Below, one piece after another: positions 60,721 to 64,000 of a stretch of DNA of 64,000 nt. The notes beneath the pieces are model-generated. The model made no database searches and was not told where the DNA came from. It was given only the letters and a program-made list of their open reading frames with translations. Position 1 is the stretch's first letter, and each line of letters starts with the position of its first letter. Origin of the DNA: Chaetorhynchus papuensis (taxonomy: Eukaryota > Chordata > Aves > Passeriformes > Rhipiduridae); contig VWYX01000011.1 in assembly GCA_013396525.1 (NCBI GenBank), forward strand, positions 977,753-1,041,752, in the 5' to 3' direction. Both the position numbers and the translations under genes were made by a program.

Positions 60721-61835
60721 CCCTTCGGGACATCCATCTGACCCAATCTTAGCCAACTAACCATTAGATAGATATTTTTAGGTATTTTCTTCAGTTACTG
60801 AAGAGAAACAAACCTCTCTAGAAGCCCGGTTTTCTCCCTGCTTTAGATTTTTCATTTTGGACCCTTTGAGGTGAGTTATCTTCTAGATTTTTCACCAGTT
60901 CTACATGAGATATTAAGAAGAGGCAACAGTCTCAGACTAGTTCAGATGGTTTGTATGAGGTGAGATCTGAAACAAATGGAATTTGTCAAGCTGTTTGAAA
61001 CAAAACCTCTTCTCACACTTTAAAAATAATCTGCATTCAGTATAAATTCCACAATAGTCATACAATATTAATTGTATAATTCCAGGGGTTCTTTTTCCTC
61101 CCTTTTCACAGTCCTTTATGAACATCAATCATCTGAAATACAGGAAGTAAAAATAAAACAAATGAGACAAAAAGGGAACTGGTCTTGATTTAGACACTGC
61201 CTTGAGAAAACTCCTCCAACAGTCACAGCCTGTGTCAGAAAATACATCCTGAAAGTGGTTTTTCAGGTTAGACAGAAAAAGTCCATTTTATCCTTTCGAT
61301 ATAATGCTATTTCTTCCAATAATGATAGCTGTGGCAATTTTTATCTTCCATCCTCTTACTGACGGAGGATTAAGATATTTCTAATGTCATACAAGTACTC
61401 TTTGGGAAAGAGCGATGGTTATTAAAAAAAGTGCTCTAAAATTAGATGATTCAAAGGTGTTCAGGATCCACGTCTAACGGACAAGTTTAGCAGGCAAGGG
61501 CTGGGGGATGCTGAGCTGCTACTGGTCCAGACAGCTCCTCAAATGGGAGCAATTTTCTTTGAGGACAGGAAAAAAGAAATAATCATGGAACAAAAATGCC
61601 ACAGCATATTGACCTTCAGCTCTCTGTCAGCTTTGGTTGATTGGATGAATATAGTCCAGGAAAGGTTTAACAAAATCTTACACTCCATCTTCTTTACCTC
61701 AGGGAAGACAGTGAAGTGATAACTTCACCATTTTACCAATTTTTGCAGGTGTAATCAGTTATTCCCTTTTTCTTGGTAAGGAAATAGAATGGGCTTTTTG
61801 TTTTTAGTTTTTAATTTGCTTTTTTTCTTCCTTAC

Positions 61836-62180
61836 AGATTTATTTTGTTAAAGAGAAAGCTGGTGCATCTTCCTGAAGTTGGATACCATTACAATGAGCT
61901 AAATCCTAAATTGCTCGGTACTTCAAATGCTAAATCAATGGCATTTGGATGGCTCCGGTGAATGTTGAGCCAGCGCCACCACTCAGCTTTCATTAATGTA
62001 AATCATTGCTTGAAAAGCTGCTGAGAAATTCAATTGTCTCCTAAAAGCTGGGAGACGCATCTTGTAGAGGTGAGAACGGCAAGGTTGTTGCCAACACACT
62101 CTGAAAGCACATAAGCACATTTTGAATGACGCACTTCACCTGAGGACGGAGCGCAGAGCTGCTGCCTTTTCCTTGGTTCA
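61836..62180. promoter_or_regulatory. Possible conserved non-coding element
   Basis: A unique block starting at a splice-acceptor-like tract (TTTTTTCTTCCTTACAG ending at 61838). It contains TTGCTCGGTAC, CAGCGCCACC, TTTCATTAATGTAAATCATTGC, AATTCAATTGTCTCC, GGGAGACGCATC and AATGACGCACTTC. No frame is open enough to be an exon with a credible product, so I read it as regulatory rather than coding. Uncertain. Confidence 0.33.
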
Positions 62181-62489
62181 AAAGCTGGATAAGAAGGGCA
62201 GGAGCATTCCTGGCGTGTCCCCTCCTGAGCTGAAAGTCAACAGGAGGCACCAAGAGGCGTGAACAGCTTAGTTCGGTGCTCTGAATGAGGGATCCTCCGG
62301 CTTTATCGGCTTCAGTTTGCTTTTCGTAGACTCAATTTGATGGCAGGAGAGCAGGGGGAGAGTCCCCTGGAGGGGTTTGTGGTACATATTTAATGCTTTG
62401 GGCTGAGAATTTCTAGAGAGGTACAACTCTCTCTGAGCTCGCTGTTTCAAGCAAAGGCTCAGGACTGGACTCTGCACTAATACTGGTTT

Positions 62490-62600
62490 TAACCTCTTGC
62501 ACCTGGAGCTTCTCTCTGCTGCCCCAAAGCAGCTCCAGTGTGATTATCACGTACCCCACAATCCATTCACATTTATAATAAAGCGCTGCCAACAGCCTCC
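62490..62600. promoter_or_regulatory. Possible conserved non-coding element
   Basis: A short unique block with GTGTGATTATCACGTACC and TTTATAATAAAGCGCTGCC. The GTGATTATCAC word is a near-palindrome. Called on appearance only. Confidence 0.22.
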
Positions 62601-62699
62601 AAAAATAAACCAACCCCCCCACCAGGTCACACACAGCTTGCTAATCACACAAGAACACCCAAAGACTCGCAGAAATTTCTGTTCCACGGGCACAGAATA

Positions 62700-62900
62700 A
62701 CGGAATATCAACAGTCACAGTGTAAATATGTGCATAATGATGCTTTATCTTTTGTGTACAGCAAGGCCTCGTCCATTATCTCTTCACAAACATTTTTGAT
62801 TATGCAGTCTGACGAATGCATTTCTCTAGCAGTGCTGCAAGAGATTTGCAGGCAGAAGTGTGTATGCTGCAGAAAGAGAATCTCTCAGGCTCTTTCAAAT
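62700..62900. promoter_or_regulatory. Possible conserved non-coding element
   Basis: A unique block with AACGGAATATCAACAG, GTGCATAATGATGC, TTGATTATGCAGTCTGACG and AATGCATTTC. POU-like half sites and CpG are kept. Called on appearance only. Confidence 0.22.
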
Positions 62901-63243
62901 GCAAAAGATTCACTTCAATTCACCAGAAGAATCTAACTCAGGTTTAACAAACACTTTGATACCCGAGCACTAGGTTCAGTTCAAGTTCTCTGCAGCTACA
63001 GTCTGAAATATTTATAGCTTATATTCGGAATTTTCCCCACATTTATATCCCACTATTTGAAAGATGTTTGCATTTTCAAAGAAAACAGTACTACCTGTGT
63101 TGAAGAGCTATTCAACACATAAAAGAATAAATTTCCCAAGCTACTGCTAGAAATATGACTGACAGAAGAACAAGTACATTCTGGAAATCTAAAGAGGCAA
63201 ATTTTCATAGAACTATTCAAGAAGCAAAATGAGTGACTAGAAC

Positions 63244-63260
63244 TATATATATATACACAC
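63244..63260. repeat. (TA)n(CA)n microsatellite
   Basis: Six TA units followed by CACAC. Confidence 0.85.
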
Positions 63261-64000
63261 TTTTTTCAGAGATAATCTTCGCAAACTTTTCTTAGCTACA
63301 GCTGAAATAGCAGAATATCAAGAGAACAGAGGTATATAGGATTGATAATGTACCATTAATCTCTTTAAAACCAGATTTTTTCAAATAGTACGTGTGGCTC
63401 AGACAAATCGAAAATATGAATCCTGGCTAGTACTTTCTCACTTGTAAAATTTTAGATATTATACATGAGGTTTGCTATGTGAACTTGGACTTTCAAAACA
63501 AAACAGATTCGGTTAAAAAAACCCCAAAAAACCCCCAAGATTTACCCTCTCCTATCCTTCGTTCACCAAAAATCTGCCCTGGAATGACTTTTTGGCAGTG
63601 ATGGAATCAGCACGAGCGTGGACTATCATACCCAAGGAGTTCTGACAGATATGAAGCCTTGCCTTTCTCCTTCTCTCTTCTCCCCTCCAGCAGCCTCTCT
63701 TCTCCTCACTATTCAACTCTATTTCCCCACGCCCTTTGTTAATCACAGCTCTCCATTGCACATTGTTTCCTTTACCCTCCCAACCACACAATTCCATAAA
63801 TGTCTTCCATATTTCTCCCTCCCCACTGTCCCTGAAATTTGATTGAAAGCATTCATCCCACAAGGCAAAAAAAAAAAGTCAATCTGATCAGAGCATTTTA
63901 TTCCTTCTCTACTGAAATCAACCTGCATTTCTTCAGAGCCTCTCAATTTCTCTCAGAAATTTTATCTTTTTCCAGCTAAATTGGCATTTACCACTCATTT

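Larger units (their letters stand above)
52916..64000. other. Unique non-coding DNA rich in enhancer-like blocks
   Basis: No gene recognised. Separate entries cover the possible elements at 53390-53900, 60560-60720, 61836-62180, 62490-62600 and 62700-62900. An AT/CA microsatellite lies at 63244-63260 and short A runs at 58117-58128 and 59901-59911. No CR1 or LTR was recognised in this 11-kb stretch, which is itself a feature of regulatory deserts. Confidence 0.55.

Noticed and set aside
1..64000. CRISPR arrays, operons, riboswitches and other prokaryotic systems
   Set aside because: The sequence is vertebrate. No direct-repeat/spacer arrays and no closely packed genes are present.

Overview
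The window looks like a piece of bird genome, probably a songbird. It is AT-rich, has two runs of N typical of a draft assembly (206-1002 and 14022-14078), and its recognisable interspersed repeats are avian: several pieces of CR1 LINE (3' ends with the CACAGAAT-type end repeat) and solo LTRs of endogenous retroviruses. The species cannot be named from this sequence, and the songbird guess rests on the style of the repeats.

I found no protein-coding gene, rRNA, tRNA or recognised microRNA. The longest open frames (about 140-185 codons) are of a size expected by chance in 64 kb of six-frame sequence. They show no recognisable domains, and several lie inside repeats. The window is best read as intergenic or deep intronic DNA, part of a gene desert or of a very large intron.

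Layout: 1-1212 holds an assembly gap followed by the 3' end of an LTR butted against an old CR1 piece. 1213-27550 is unique, mostly AT-rich DNA with a small CR1 3' end at 5301, a second gap at 14022, microsatellites, and blocks that look like conserved non-coding elements (about 1345-1570, 8860-9180, 14560-14720, 16040-16225 and 19540-20050). 27551-27898 is the best preserved CR1 and 34053-34168 a second one. 45541-45914 and 52543-52909 are two solo LTRs of one family (374 and 367 bp), in opposite orientation and each flanked by a direct repeat; a CR1 fragment lies between them at 50729. 52916-64000 is again unique DNA with several enhancer-like blocks (53390-53900, 60560-60720, 61836-62180, 62490-62900).

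If the window has a function it is probably regulatory. Many short blocks carry dense TAAT homeodomain cores, perfect octamer ATGCAAAT sites and palindromes, as is typical of deserts around developmental transcription factor genes. This is inference: conservation cannot be measured here. The most testable new idea is that the LTR at 52543-52909, which keeps a TATA box, is followed 37 bases later by a perfect splice donor and could be the promoter and first exon of a lineage-specific non-coding transcript.
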